NCBI GenBank assembly: GCA_946406115.1
Contig: OX291553.1
Coordinates: 2,857,001-2,921,000, forward strand
Length of the DNA stretch: 64,000 nucleotides
Source: Apoda limacodes
Lineage: Eukaryota > Arthropoda > Insecta > Lepidoptera > Limacodidae
Reading direction: 5' to 3'
A program made the translations under genes and the position numbers. Positions 35,045 through 46,699 of this stretch are shown one piece after another (the first letter of the stretch is position 1; every line of letters begins with the position of its first letter). Under the pieces are notes generated by a model. The model worked only from the letters and a program-made list of their open reading frames with translations, was not told where the DNA came from and ran no database searches.

Positions 35045-35468
35045 CGAATCCCATATGTAGTACTGCTGCCATCTCTGGGCAGGTGCACCCGGATACCAGC
35101 TTGGCCCTTTTGACTCGGTTCAACGACGGGCTGTGAGAATTGTCGACGATTCCAAACTCACTTGCGGTATCGAGCCCTGTGGAGAGACTTTGCTTCCCTG
35201 TGTGTGTTCTACCGCTTGTACAATAGGGTGTGTTCTGAGGAATTGTTCGAAATGATACCCACGGCTACTTTCTACCATCGCACCGCTCGCCAACAGCAGG
35301 GAATTCATTCTCACACTTTAGAACCTAAATGGTCGCGTACAGTGCTCTCTCTGAAGGGTCGGCAACGCGCAAGTGATACCCCTGGTGTTGCAAGCGACCA
35401 TAGGCTACGGTGACCACTTACCATCAGGCGAACCGTAAGCTTGTTTGCCGCCTTAGTGGTATAAAAAA
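35045..35468 (+). mobile_element. CR1-like LINE 3' end with internal deletion
   Basis: Starts CCCATATGTAGTACTGCTGC and reads the same RT C-terminal block as the 10.1-11.0 kb copy (RDFASLCVFYRLYNRVCSEE, then FEMIPTATFYHRTARQQQG). After TCGCGTACAGTGC (35346) it jumps about 130 bases, directly to GGGTCGGCAACGCGC in the 3' UTR, ending in an A-tail at 35468. Unlike the 10.5 kb copy it keeps the GATTCCAAACTCACTTGCGG segment, so the two are independent insertions. Confidence 0.87.
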
Positions 35469-36239
35469 AACGACGAATCCGTGCAAATTTGTATGTAAAT
35501 ATTTTGTCTTATCACGAGAATCGAGTTTCGAAACTTCGTAATTCTAGGTCAACGGGAAGTATTCTAAACGGTTTTAATTTATTTGTAGTCTCATAATATA
35601 AAACAGTCATTTTTTGATTGAGTTAATTCAAAAACTTAATTTTTTACATCAAGAAAATTATCATTGTTAAATAGACTGTATGGACGATTTAAAGTTTTCT
35701 TAGAAACCTACTTAAAAAAGTATTAGTTGATTGATTAATATGACCGTTTGCTAAGTAACTCTTTTACCCTGTAAGCTATTCCAGCTAAAGGCGATGCATT
35801 TATTTTACAAGCTAATACATTATTTGTAACAGGGCGCCATATTTCAGTCGGCGCACAATCGCTACGGGCTATATTTTCGTCGGCGTGATCGTAAAGTTGT
35901 CGCGCGTGTCGCACTGACGCCGCCTGCTGCGTTTTTTGTGACTAAAGCTTTAGTGTCGAAAGCTTCTTGTTAGGTTGTGACATGTACCTGTACCGAACCA
36001 ATTTTAATGGGCATTAGGTGACATACGCACAAAGAGCTTAGAGCAATTATATTTAGTGTCACAGATTAGCTCATGTTACTGAAATTGGTAACTCTTGAAT
36101 CCAATGTCGTTAGCATAACCTTTTAGCGGTTAAGAAATCTAAAAATTAATTGCAGAGGTTAGGATATCGTAAAACGTATTATGTTTATTTACAGTTGTAT
36201 TAAATTACATTGAAATCAATAAATTTGATCTTCATTTGA
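35469..36239. other. Non-coding; CpG-rich patch at 35830-35935
   Basis: No gene. The patch contains GGCGCCATATTTCAGTCGGC, GTCGGCGTGATCG and CTGACGCCGCCTGCTGCG, in contrast to the AT-rich flanks. It may be a regulatory element or a transposon scrap. No inverted ends seen. Confidence 0.4.
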
Positions 36240-38640
36240 TTTGTAGAAGTTTCTTGTATACAGCATCAGCTGTCTTAACTTTGGCTACACGGATATGACT
36301 TTAACAATAGCTATCGGCCAAAATATGCGCTTCTTGTCTTCAAAATAACAATATCTGCAAATTCAATGTTAGGTGATTTCGCCTTTCGGCCTTTGGTGAA
36401 TAAAAGTCCTAAATATTCTTCTCCTCATGTCAACTCTGCAAATATTCAAACGTACATTCAAGCTTTTATCGTCAATATGATAAAGGTCCGTAACTTCATT
36501 CGTGAGTTAAGGTTGCAAAACACTCTAAGGAATAAGAGGCTTGAAGATTTTAGCTGAATCTTCAGGTGTTATATAGGTAAGTGGTCTTGAATTTATTACA
36601 GATTCGCAACCGTATATAATGGTTTCAAGTTCTATGTACTCTACCACTGACAATCCTAATATCTTCCGTAAGAGTTCCTTAACCATTCTTACCATTCCCA
36701 CCAGGAGGTAGGATTAAGCTTCCATATTCCGATTTCCTGGACTGTTGAAAATCTCGTAATTTCATCCCATTTCTTTTTAATAACAAGTTATTGGTCCAAA
36801 CAAAATTTGTACCATTTTCTGACATAATTATTCGTGGTCGTCCTCTTCTTGCAATAAATCTACTTACACATCACAAATGCTTCTTTAAATAGCAAGTTCG
36901 TCACTTCTTAATGTATTGTTCTATAAATAAGTCTATGCAGCATTTTTCATTTTTTGTGAAATATAAAGGCCAACTCCAGTGACTTCAAAATGCAATTTTT
37001 ATACGTTCTTTTAGTAACGGTGCAAGTGGAGTCTCAATATGCTTGGAACTGTATTTATTGCAAATGGCGCGGTTTGATCGCACCTGTTTTGCTATCTTTT
37101 GTACGCCCGTTATACAAAGAATGAGTCTTAAATCGCTAATACCTGTATTTGTGCCGGCATATTTTAATTGTTCATGTCTTTCTAATATAAGTCGATATAA
37201 AAAATTACTTTTTCCAGGAAGCAGAAATGGTCATTTAAAATAGTTTTATTTTTACTCTTATCACTCTTTCAGCATCTTTAAACGTTTGTAGGTCTTTCAT
37301 TTCTCTAATTTTTTTCCATTATAGTTTTCTTTTTAAATGAGTTTAAGCAGTACGTTTTCCGCATTTTCAAACTCTTGATAGGTTTCACCTGCTTATTCGT
37401 TATTCTTGTTGCGCGTAATATTTACAAATCTCATATTTTAAGCTATCATCCTAACGATCTTGGCTTGAGAATTTTGACAATCGAATACTAAAAGTGTTTT
37501 CTATCCTAACTATCCTAACTGTATCTGTGGCTACATTATTTTGTTCTAATATGACATCTTTATCGAAAATAAATTTTGAATGTGGTCATTCTTCAATAGA
37601 GAGCTTCAGCCAATTTGGGCCCGTCCACTACAATGACAGCGATAAAATCTTTGCATCTCACCCTCTCGATGGAAAATCAGCTGGTTTTTCACACCCACAA
37701 ATATGGTACTAATTATTGCCATCTTTAGAGGTTCTTATTTCTCTGATACGGTTTTTACAAATACATCCCAGTTACCATCTCGTTTGATCCACGTGAGCAC
37801 TACCCACATACACTATGAGTCTGTCCAAAAGTTACATTTGCAGACAGTTTTTAATGAGTTATGTACTTACAGTCTTACACGTACAGTCTTACACCAATTA
37901 CAGCAGCTAATAATTCCAGCCTTGGAATAGAAGTTTCTTTATGTGGTGCAATTTTTGATTTTGCCAAAATTATACGAACATTATAATAAATGGATAATAA
38001 ACTTCTTTTAGTTAACACTGTACAACTTTTTAGGGCCAAAAGATTGCAATAAAGTTCATCTGTAGATGTATCCCATATCATTCCTATATTAACAATGTCT
38101 TTCTTTTGTAGTTAATATTCTTCACATATGTATGGTGATGTTAGCCATCCTCTTAACTCAAAACCTTTTGCAAACTATAACTGTTTTGATTCTGAGATAA
38201 AGTTATATACTTCATCTTTCGTCTGTAAGCTTGTGATACAGTTGTCTACATAAAAACTGTGTTTCAACTGATGTGCTGTATCTTTAAACACATATAAAGC
38301 ATAATTTAGGTGGTAAATAATGTAGCATTCAATAGAAAACAGAAATTCAAATAAATTGTCAAGGCTTCTAACGTAACGTAAAGTTGTATATACAATACTC
38401 TTCTTTGTCAGTTCTTATGACACCAAACAAACAGTGTCCAACTATTTTTCGGTCGAGAGATATCAAACCAAGACTTTGCACTATATTGTTATGTGTATAG
38501 GAGCGTTGTGCGCCACTGGCGATAAAAGCTTTCAATAAAATAGTCTTGCCACTGTGTTCAATGTAAACTATTAAAGTTTGTAACATTGTGGTACTGTTAA
38601 TTTTATTTGAAAACAGTACTTTTTTAATCGTTTGACTAGT
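36240..38640 (-). pseudogene. BEL/Pao LTR-retrotransposon pol relic
   Basis: On -, order as in BEL/Pao pol. The A17-type protease has IASGAQRSY (about 38515), where the catalytic Asp of the usual DSGxQRS is Ala. An RT remnant follows with YVDNCITS in place of YVDD (about 38245), then GMIWDTSTDELYC (38080). The RNase H start is KIAPHKETSIPRLELLAAVI (37955-37890), and an integrase linker is GPNWLKLSIEEWPHSKF (about 37620). Integrase pieces with DNGTNF-like and PTSWWEW (about 36700) and a C-terminal EEYLGLL...FADIVIL (36420-36350) complete it. Many frameshifts occur, and part of RT between protease and YVDN is deleted. No LTR was recognised at either side. Inactive. Confidence 0.8.
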
Positions 38641-39198
38641 GCCTTTATCCTTTTATTGATCTTAAGAACAATCAGATATGTTTTTTGCATCAGGATAGAG
38701 TAGTAAGTATTGACGTCTAGCGCAAATCAGGCATCTCACGTTCGTAAAATATGTAAAAGCACATCATAGCTCTCGAGACCTTAGAGCTTATTGCGAAAAG
38801 TCTCGAGCACGTCAGACTCGTGAATTCGGAAGTATCACACTTTCACGGGTCACGAGGAAAAACTTACTTGCATGCATTTCTGTTCTAGAATTGCCGAGTC
38901 TGGAGTGCTTGATACTTTATGCAAAAAGCTTTCTTGTTTAGTCTCGAGAAGCAAGATATATTTAAGATAGGATATATGCCGTAATAATACATATCCACTC
39001 ATAAAACACACAGTCTAAAAGATAGAGCCCTTGTAAAGTCTGATTTAAGATATAAGTAAGAGCTTATAGTCTCTATCGCTAATTACAGTGTAGATTTCGT
39101 TTCGACTCGCCTCCTCATCACCGCTGCTGTCGCCGTTCGTATTATGTGCACTCGCCACGGTGTTTCGTAACGCACTGAATATATTTGCTTGCAGGCAT
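38641..39198. other. Spacer, no gene seen
   Basis: Contains several CTCGAGA words (38770-38955: CTCTCGAGACC, GTCTCGAGCACG, GTCTCGAGAAGC) but no ordered array. No open frame with recognisable content. Confidence 0.45.
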
Positions 39199-39453
39199 CT
39201 CCTAGACGATCAAGCATTTTAAAAATATAAACTTTAATCAAACATCGGCAGCACGTAGTCTCATTGTCAAGCATTTCAAATGCTTGCCAAGCGTAAAAGG
39301 ATTCACGTACTTGGCAAGCATTTTTGATGGTCTTCATAGACAAGCACGTAGTCTGCTTGTCAAGCACATTAAGCATTTCCTATACGATCAAAATTACTAA
39401 TAAGCGTTGAAAATTCACGTTCTGTGACAAGCATTTTTGATCGTCCAGGGAGC
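39199..39453. repeat. Foldback/MITE-like unit with inner direct repeats
   Basis: The left end CTCCTAGACGATCAAGCATT (39199) and the right end on - (CTCCCTGGACGATCAAAAAT, from 39452) are imperfect inverted copies. Inside, two diverged direct units are seen: GCACGTAGTCTxxTTGTCAA at 39251 and 39344, and ATTCACGT...CAAGCATTTTTGATxG at 39301 and 39412. A short palindrome AAGCATTTCAAATGCTT lies at about 39269-39285. No coding capacity. Probably a small non-autonomous DNA element. Confidence 0.6.
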
Positions 39454-42139
39454 CTTTTACACACTTCATTCTTCTCAAAGTGTTATTAATAGTACTCAGC
39501 CATTCGCAATTCCGTTCCATTACAATTAGGTCCAAGAGAAATGAAACCAAATTAAAACTGGATTGGAATTAAAACACATTTCAAGAGTCACCCTAATCTT
39601 CTAAGATTATCTCATTCTTCTTCTCAATCACTAGAAATTGTTTTTGACGTTCGTGAAGAGCTTACTTTAGACCAAAAATGTAGTTAAGATTTCCATTGGC
39701 TAGAGTTGTGCCTCAATAGTACACTTACACAGACTGTAAGAACTGTTGCAGGTTCAAGTTCTGACTCAAGTTTAGTCTATTGACTGCATCTTTGCCCTAA
39801 AAAAAATTATATTGCAATTTACTGACGAGTGTGAATATCTGTTTACAGTCTTCCAAAAATACGAGTTTCCACTAACAAACTCGTGCGTTAATCATAACTA
39901 TCATCCTACCTAGAGATCGTTACGTTTAATGATTTTTAAATAGTTTTGTATATTTTGGCTAATTGCACTTGATTTCAAGAAATTATACTCATAAAGAGCA
40001 AGCTAACTATTGAAAATGATTTTAATCGCAACATTCTGTAGCAATTGAGGAATATAAAAATTGGCACTCTTGAACTAGGGTTGCACATTGAACATTGCAG
40101 CTTGCTTGGAAAATTTTATTTATAAAAAGAAGTCCCAATACGTACGTACTTGACCTGTTTTGTCTTCGATGAACCTAATTGCGATCCGACGACGCCCAAC
40201 ACATCGCTGCACTGAGCGCCCCAATGGCCCCGCCCGCCCCGCTCTCTCCCGGGCCTGCGGCTGACATATTGTTATTGCCTATTTTATTTTTCTTCGACAT
40301 CTCGCAGATTGTCGAAGTTTGTTTACCGCACACTAGGGGGCACCTTACGTGACATTTGGTAAACTCCTGTTCTTTTCTTAAAATCTCATGGAGGTTAAAG
40401 ATATTTGATCAACACATTTTATGTTTCAGGCAGTATTCATTTACTCAAAGGATTTTAATACTTTTGGAATAGTTGTTAGTAATATGCGGCAGGTATCTTT
40501 TGAATAAAATAAAAATATTTAATAATTTATTAATTTCAATATATATATTTTATGTTCGTCTCTATATTAAAGAATAAACAAATAAATAACTTAATCTACA
40601 AAGTAAGGAAGGTATTAACTATAAAAAGCAAATTAATATAATTTATTTTGTATCCTGTAAAGGTATTCAATAAATTGTTCTAAGAACGTAAATTCAAGTG
40701 ACATACGGAAGAGGTACGAAGTGACGGAGACACCGCATTCTCATTTATCAATGTCATTACTTTATGAATGTTCTGTCAAATTCTTTATGAAAAAGTTAAT
40801 AGAAAAAGTTTGACAGTGTCAGCGCGGGGTGACAGTTTAAAATTTAATATTCAACGCCGTGAGCAAGAAAGACTTGACATCTGACAGGCTCGAGGGACTA
40901 ATGACCGAGCTAATAAAGAAATAACTTTCATATTTAGGGGTAGCTTTGATTTATGAATGTGTTGCTATTGTTTTATTTATTTAATGAAGAACTCCTTTGA
41001 ATTGTTTTTGGCCATTTAGATACGGATCTGTAGAAACAGTTGCGGAAATGGACACCAGCCTAAGTATTACAAGTGAATGTTTATACATTATTATATACAA
41101 TGCGTGATACAACTTACTCTTATAAATTATGGTTTAATTATTTAAAATAATAAGTTTGGGTTATACAATAATCTTCTGACTTTGTTTAAGACCATTTGCA
41201 AATCATTATTTTTTTTATTTATTTATATAGTTTATTTTATTTCTTCGGATTTGTTAAGATCATTTTCGATAAGGTCAGTACTAAATTAATTATTTGAGTA
41301 ATCATTTATTTACTACGAGTAAATTAAATATTTACCAGCCAAATATTTTTATTCTTCAATTTTATTTGAGATTTTAATAACGATCTTTATTTGGAACGTA
41401 TCAAAAGATAATTGATCCACCTAAAGCAATACTGTTTTTGGATGATCTTAAACGATTACCTACTTACTTGTTTCGTGCATTATAATTTATTACTTTACCG
41501 TCACTCGGCAGTATAATCATCCGTTTTGGGTGACACACATCTCCACATTATTCAAATTTATTAAATCCATATCAGCAGAAACGTCATTCCCATATTTATT
41601 ATGTTTATTCGCAGTTGCTTATTTATTAGTGTATTATAATTTAATTAATAAATTGTGGCAGTAAAATATTAAAATGTGTTATTGTATCTGTAATAAAGCA
41701 ATAAATTTTACATGATTAATTAATTCATTAATTCATTATTATCCAGTTCATATATATAATGCCCGATGACATTTAACACACATTCGAATGATAACACACA
41801 GTACCTACCTGATTTATTTTAAATATTGTTGACATTAAATGTAACTAATTTATTAACGTGTCAATATCACATTTTATGTAAATTTAAATCTTGTTTCTAG
41901 AGTGAGAGACTTCTTGCCTGTAATTATGAGTGATTTTCTATTTGATGCTTATCAAACTACTGATTTAAAAAAGTAATTTAAATATTGTATTTTTTGTCAT
42001 ATGTCATTGAGACCATGCATGATAATTTTATAATAGTTTGTCTATTTGCGTGTCTCACAAAAGCTTTTAAACAAAAAAAGGATTTTTTTACCCTGGTCTT
42101 TTACTTGTGTTTCAAAAATAATTCCAGTATAAGGAACAC
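39454..42139. other. Non-coding, very AT-rich
   Basis: No gene. 40180-40260 is a small GC-rich patch (CGCTGCACTGAGCGCC, GGCCCCGCCCGCCCCGC). 41630-41745 has a dense run of TAATTA/ATTAAT words (ATTAATTAATTCATTAATTC), which are homeodomain-type sites by sequence and may be either enhancer material or plain AT-rich DNA. No other structure. Confidence 0.45.
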
Positions 42140-42268
42140 GCCTTATAAGTATATTTATGTATAAAAGGCAACCGCTGCTGACTGACTGATCTATCAACGC
42201 ACAGCTCAAACGACTTAACGGATTGCATTAAAATTTGGCACACATATAGCTATTATAATGTAGGCGTG
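42140..42268 (+). mobile_element. Truncated dispersed lepidopteran repeat (CTGACTGAC... family)
   Basis: CTGACTGACTGATCTATCAA then CGCACAGCTCAAACGACTTA, TTAAAATTTGGCACACATAT and TAGGCGTGCGCTAAG follow the order of a very common moth and butterfly repeat that I know from memory. It stops at CGCTAAG (42274), where another sequence begins, so its 3' half was lost or displaced. Confidence 0.6.
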
Positions 42269-43462
42269 CGCTAAGTTAGGGCACAGAAGGGGACATAAAT
42301 ATGAACACACGACTTTCAGATAAAACAAATATTTAATAAATTAAATTAAATTTAAATATTATATAAAAATAATGATGTGCACATTATGAAAAATGGTTTG
42401 AAATAAAATAAAAATTAAAATAAATAAAAAAAGAAGTAATCGCAAAAAAAGAAGAAATGTGTAGGTTTGGTCAATTCCACTCTTTCTGGTAAAGAGTAAA
42501 GTACGTCTTAACTTGAGTCCAGATTCGGGGCGTAGCGATTCGTGTGTTCTGTGACTTCCCTCTGGACTCTTGTTCTTGAAGGAAAACTCGTTATCAGTAC
42601 CAGAAAGGGGCTGCTCCAGGTGTAGGTGTTGAATTCCACGATAAGCGCGAATGCGTGGCGTAGGTATAGGATGTGAAGAAGAAGATCAGATTTTTGAATA
42701 TTTATTAAACGTCATCGAGGAACGAAGAATCCTGGCGAAGAATCCTGGCGAAGAACCCTGACAAAGAACCCTGTAACAAAGGTCGGTATCAGATTCCCGT
42801 AGGAAACTTATCTCGACCTTTGCCACAATCTGCTTTCCTTCTATTGCCCTGCCTAAAACACTGGCCCTGGCCTCCAGGAAAAGCAGAAAGTGAGCAAAGG
42901 TTGAGAAAAATGGGGAAGCTGAAAAAAATAAATTTACACAAAAAAATATAAAAAAATGAAAAGCAGCAAAAAGGCGGAGTGTGTGTGTGTGTATGGTACT
43001 TACCCAGATTTGGAGTTCAAGAAATTCTAAAATTAAATATTTTGGAACGACGTGCTCGCTTCCAACTACTTTTTCATGTGCGTCGAATCAGAGGGCGCAA
43101 TGGTTGTGTTAGATCGGTGACGCCTTGTAGAAAAAAAAAAATCTAACTGGTGCGAGTGCCGAAGAAAAGTCGAGGTAAAACGATTTGCAGCGCTCTTTAC
43201 CATATAAGGTAGTGATAGAGTTAAAAAGGAATGAAATTAATGTTTGTGTGAGTGGACGACGTAGTATGACGTGTAAACTAAAAGTGTGGCAATAGCTAAT
43301 TGCTATGCTTAAAATAAGGGTAAATGTTGTAGGTAAGTAGGTATTGTCGAGATTGTGAGTGTGAATATATTAATTAAATAAGTACTTTATAACAAATAAT
43401 TAATAAATAAATAAAAAATAAATACTAATAAATACGCACGGATATGAGAATTATTCTCATAT
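42269..43462. other. Unclassified insertion-like segment
   Basis: This block differs in composition from its surroundings. The A-rich first 200 bases are followed by mixed sequence (GAGTCCAGATTCGGGGCGTA, GACCTTTGCCACAATCTGC). At 42721-42773 a 12-15 bp motif (GAAGAATCCTGGC, GAAGAACCCTGAC) is repeated four times. A (TG)n tract lies at 42980-43000. It interrupts a dispersed repeat on its left and a CR1 tail starts at its right, so it may be an LTR or other insertion, but no ends could be defined. No coding domain. Confidence 0.3.
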
Positions 43463-43562
43463 ACGTGACACCCTGGTGTTACAAGCGTCCATAGGCTACG
43501 GTGACCGCTTACTATCAGGCAGATCGTAAGCTTGTTTGCCACCTTATCAGTAAAAAAAAAAT
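43463..43562 (+). mobile_element. CR1-like LINE 3' UTR fragment
   Basis: GTGACACCCTGGTGTTACAA, CATAGGCTACGGTGACCGCT, GCAGATCGTAAGCTTGTTTG and a terminal A-run (43553-43562) match the tail of the copies at 10.9, 17.4 and 35.4 kb. Only 100 bases, 5'-truncated. Confidence 0.87.
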
Positions 43563-43644
43563 AATTATCGTGACGTTAATCCTTTAACTAAATAAGCAAA
43601 TACCACAGAGTGTGAGTAGCTATAGAAGTAGAAGATGAGTAGAA

Positions 43645-43905
43645 TATTATAAATGTGAAAGTACCTCTGTCTGTATGTTACCCCTTCACGCTTAAACTGC
43701 TGTACCCATTGAGGTGAAATTTGCAATGGAAATAGTTTGAGTCCTTAGTTTTATTTATTATTATTATTATATTATATTATTTATTATTATTATTATATTA
43801 TATTATTTATTATTTTTAGAGAGAGAGAGAGACACAAACACACAGAGAGAGAGAGAAACTAAATAAATGTAGGGCGGGTGAAGCCTGGGCAAAAGCTAAT
43901 CTACA
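43645..43905 (+). mobile_element. Dispersed lepidopteran repeat interrupted by microsatellite
   Basis: The left part AATATTATAAATGTGAAAGT then TCTGTCTGTATGTTACC and AAACTGCTGTACCC, and the right end GTGAAGCCTGGGCAAAAGCT, are the start and terminus of a repeat common in moths, possibly Helitron-related. Between them lies a compound microsatellite, (TTA)n then (GA)n (43747-43856), which replaces the usual middle. The match is by memory of word order. Confidence 0.55.
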
Positions 43906-44160
43906 ATATAGCGAAACAGTTACAAAAATAAAGTACAAATTGTTTTAACACTAGAACAAAGGGTAAGAATTCAAATAAATTGTCATGTAACGCTTCCAAT
44001 AAACAATACAGTACATATCGCTCCCTCGTAGGAATGGTATGGATAGAATCAATTGGAACTAACGATTGGGTCTATCGCTGCGTTGTCTCTACTTCTAGTT
44101 GCGCAACTTGATACAGTGTGTACATGGAGCTTTAAAGCTAAAAAATAGGACAAGACAAGC
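43906..44160. other. Short spacer, no gene seen
   Basis: AT-rich, no recognised feature. Confidence 0.5.
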
Positions 44161-45138
44161 AGGTTGGCCCTTTAACTCGGTTCAACGACGGGCTGTGAGA
44201 ATTGTCGAAATTGGTAAAATTTCACTTGCCGTATTGAGCCCTTAAGAGGAAATATCCCAACCTAGCCAATGCAGATATAAGTATTTGAAAAACACTTGCT
44301 GTCGCACTAGGACCCGGTCCAATATACGGATGTGCGAAAGGGACAACTGCGCCTCGGGCTGTTTTGCGTAGTCGTAATCATCAAAATCGGGGTATCGTAT
44401 TTCCCACTTTCCTTTTCCAAGTCTTAACCAAATTTAATAAAATGACTTCACCTCAAAGGTTATGAATTATTCCGTGTCTGTATATTTTGTTTTTTTTTTA
44501 AATTAGTGGTCATATTTGTAGAGCACACGGCTAAAGATGTCATCAAAAAGAGGATTTTTTTTGGACTTTAGCACTGCCCCAATTTTTTATAGGAATGGCA
44601 TCTAAAAAAAACAAAACGTACAGACATAATAATTGTGTATATCTATCAAACATAAAAAAATAACAGCTCTAATGCCACAATTCAGGGAGGAAACAGGGGA
44701 ATACGTTTGTATGGGGGAAAACAGCGGGGTATTTCCTCTTAAGTCTGAGGAGAGACTTTGCCTCCCTGTGTGTGTCCCATGGCTTGTACAATGGGATGTA
44801 TTCTGAGGAAATGTTCGAAATAGATGCCGATGGCTACTTTCTACCATCGCATCGCTCGCCATCGGCAGAGAAATTCATTCTCACACTTTAGAACCGAAGT
44901 GGTCGCGTACAGTGTGGTTTCAGAGTTATTTCCTCCCGCGAACGCTTGGGTTTTGACTTGAGCTTTTTTCAAGGACTACAGTATGGGTTTCTTCAAGAAA
45001 GAAGTTACTAGATTCCTAAAGAATCGGCAACGCGTGAGTGATACCCCGGGTTTTGAAAGCGTCCATAGGCTACGGTGACCGCTTACCTTTAGGCGGACCG
45101 TAAGCTTGTTTTCCACCTTAGTGGAATAAAAAAAAAAG
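44161..45138 (+). mobile_element. CR1-like LINE 3' end, split by a MITE
   Basis: Two parts of one CR1 copy. 44161-44245 (AGGTTGGCCC...GGCTGTGAGAATTGTCGA...TATTGAGCCCTTAA) resumes at 44739-45138 (TTAAGTCTGAGGAGAGAC, CTACTTTCTACCATCGCATC, AAGTGGTCGCGTACAGTG, CATAGGCTACGGTGACCGCT) and ends in an A-tail. Removing the insert restores the order seen at 10.5 and 35.1 kb. The intact 10.5 kb paralogue carries CTTAAGTCGGAGGAGAGAC at the matching point, giving an empty-site comparison. Stops and frameshifts make the RT part inactive. Confidence 0.87.
44246..44738. mobile_element. piggyBac-type MITE with TTAA target duplication
   Basis: A 493-bp insert flanked by TTAA (44242-44245 and 44739-44742). Its ends are inverted repeats, GAGGAAATATCCC on the left and GAGGAAATACCCC on the right (read on -), 12 of 13 identical. 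It sits within a CR1 copy whose sequence continues on both sides. TTAA duplication is the hallmark of piggyBac transposases, which insert there and excise precisely. There is no open frame of note, so it is non-autonomous. The source transposase is not in the window. Confidence 0.88.
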
Positions 45139-46699
45139 GGAAAACAGGTATATCAGCTGTCACAAAGTCTCTAGTAAATAAAAAAATTCTGAACTAAGTC
45201 CCTTTATAAGTATATATTTATAATATAAATATTTTATTTTGTACATTTTTAAAAATATAAAATTTACTCAAATTTAATTATGACAAAATACCATGTCTTC
45301 ACATCGACTTTATTAATACCTTCTCGCCCGAAAGATGTCTACTGGTAAACGTAGGCTTTCATCATATGTTTCCACAACGGCTAATGGTACATCATTGGAC
45401 CACCTGACAGAAGGCTGTTTGCCCGTGGTCGCCACATCAAAACCTTTCATTATCGGTTACTGCCGGTTCAACGAGTGATGTGGCCTGCCTATTGACACTT
45501 CTGATTCAAATTTTAACCAACAAATCATGTATATCCATAAATGTTAATATCTTAATAATATCTTAACGTTACAATGATTTTTTTGAGAACGTATAAAAAC
45601 GCAATTTGAGTTATCTGCCAAACGCAGTCTACTTATATAATTATCCAAAAACCACCGGTTTGACTTGATCATATCTTTACTTCTATAAATGTTTAAGAGG
45701 TGTCAAAAATTGTTCGCACTACTTTTATCATTTATTATCAACCTAAAGTTGATTTTTAAAAGTAACATATTCTAAAACTCAAACAAATATTGTTGTAGAA
45801 CATAATATTAAAAGAGTAAACGTGACCCTATTCGTAGCTTCTTGTTATTTATTGACAGTTCTAAGTAAGTTGTTATAAATCAAGATGGCGTCCAAACATG
45901 GCGTCAGCACTGTTTGACAGTTACCGCATGTAGCGCGGGAACATTAAACTCATTGATATTTATTACTCAATCGCGTTGCGTTCGAGGTTGCTTTTGATTT
46001 ATTGTTAATAGATTTCTGTCTATTGTTTACTTTATTGTTTTATTTGTAGCTGTCGAATGCTCGAGTATAATGAATGAATTATGAACTTTGTTATTACGAA
46101 CTGTGAACATTATATGAAGTTGTTAATAATATGATATATTTTATTTTCCTAACCTTGGCATAATATATTTCTGGAATTTCTTTTTACTTTAACAATCGAC
46201 TATGAAAATAGTCAGATCTATAAATACATATAAAAATTTAAAAATTTAAATATTTAATCTAATGATTTTTAATAAGTAGATAAATATATAGAAACAAAAA
46301 TTTTTGAGGGTAGGTGTGCAACATTGCAGACCTCTTTAGTGAAATAAATTATATTTATTGTATTTTACCAGTATAAAAACATTTATTTTGATATAAAATG
46401 AAATAGTGCATTATCCTGCTTTCCAGTTGTTGATATTTTCTTTCTTAAATAACAAACACCAGAGGTGCCCAAACGGTCGATCGCCGTATATTGTTGGAGC
46501 AAAAAAAATAATTTATTCAAATAAAATAATATCGATGGCATCACTATGGCTTAGGAAGCAGTTAATCCCTGGGAAACAACGGGTAAGAAGCCGCGCGGGT
46601 GCTCAGGTTTTTAGTGTTAGATGTTACAACCTGCATGCGTTTAGGTTTAATTAAAAATATTTATTAATTAATTTTTGGTAGGTAGATCTTCATAGAAAT
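45139..46699. other. Non-coding; one retroelement-like scrap
   Basis: 45330-45485 (GTCTACTGGTAAACGTAGGC, CATCATATGTTTCCACAACG, ATTGGACCACCTGACAGAAG) has balanced composition like a LINE coding scrap, but I cannot assign a domain. 45880-45975 is slightly GC-rich. The rest is AT-rich with no gene. Confidence 0.4.
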
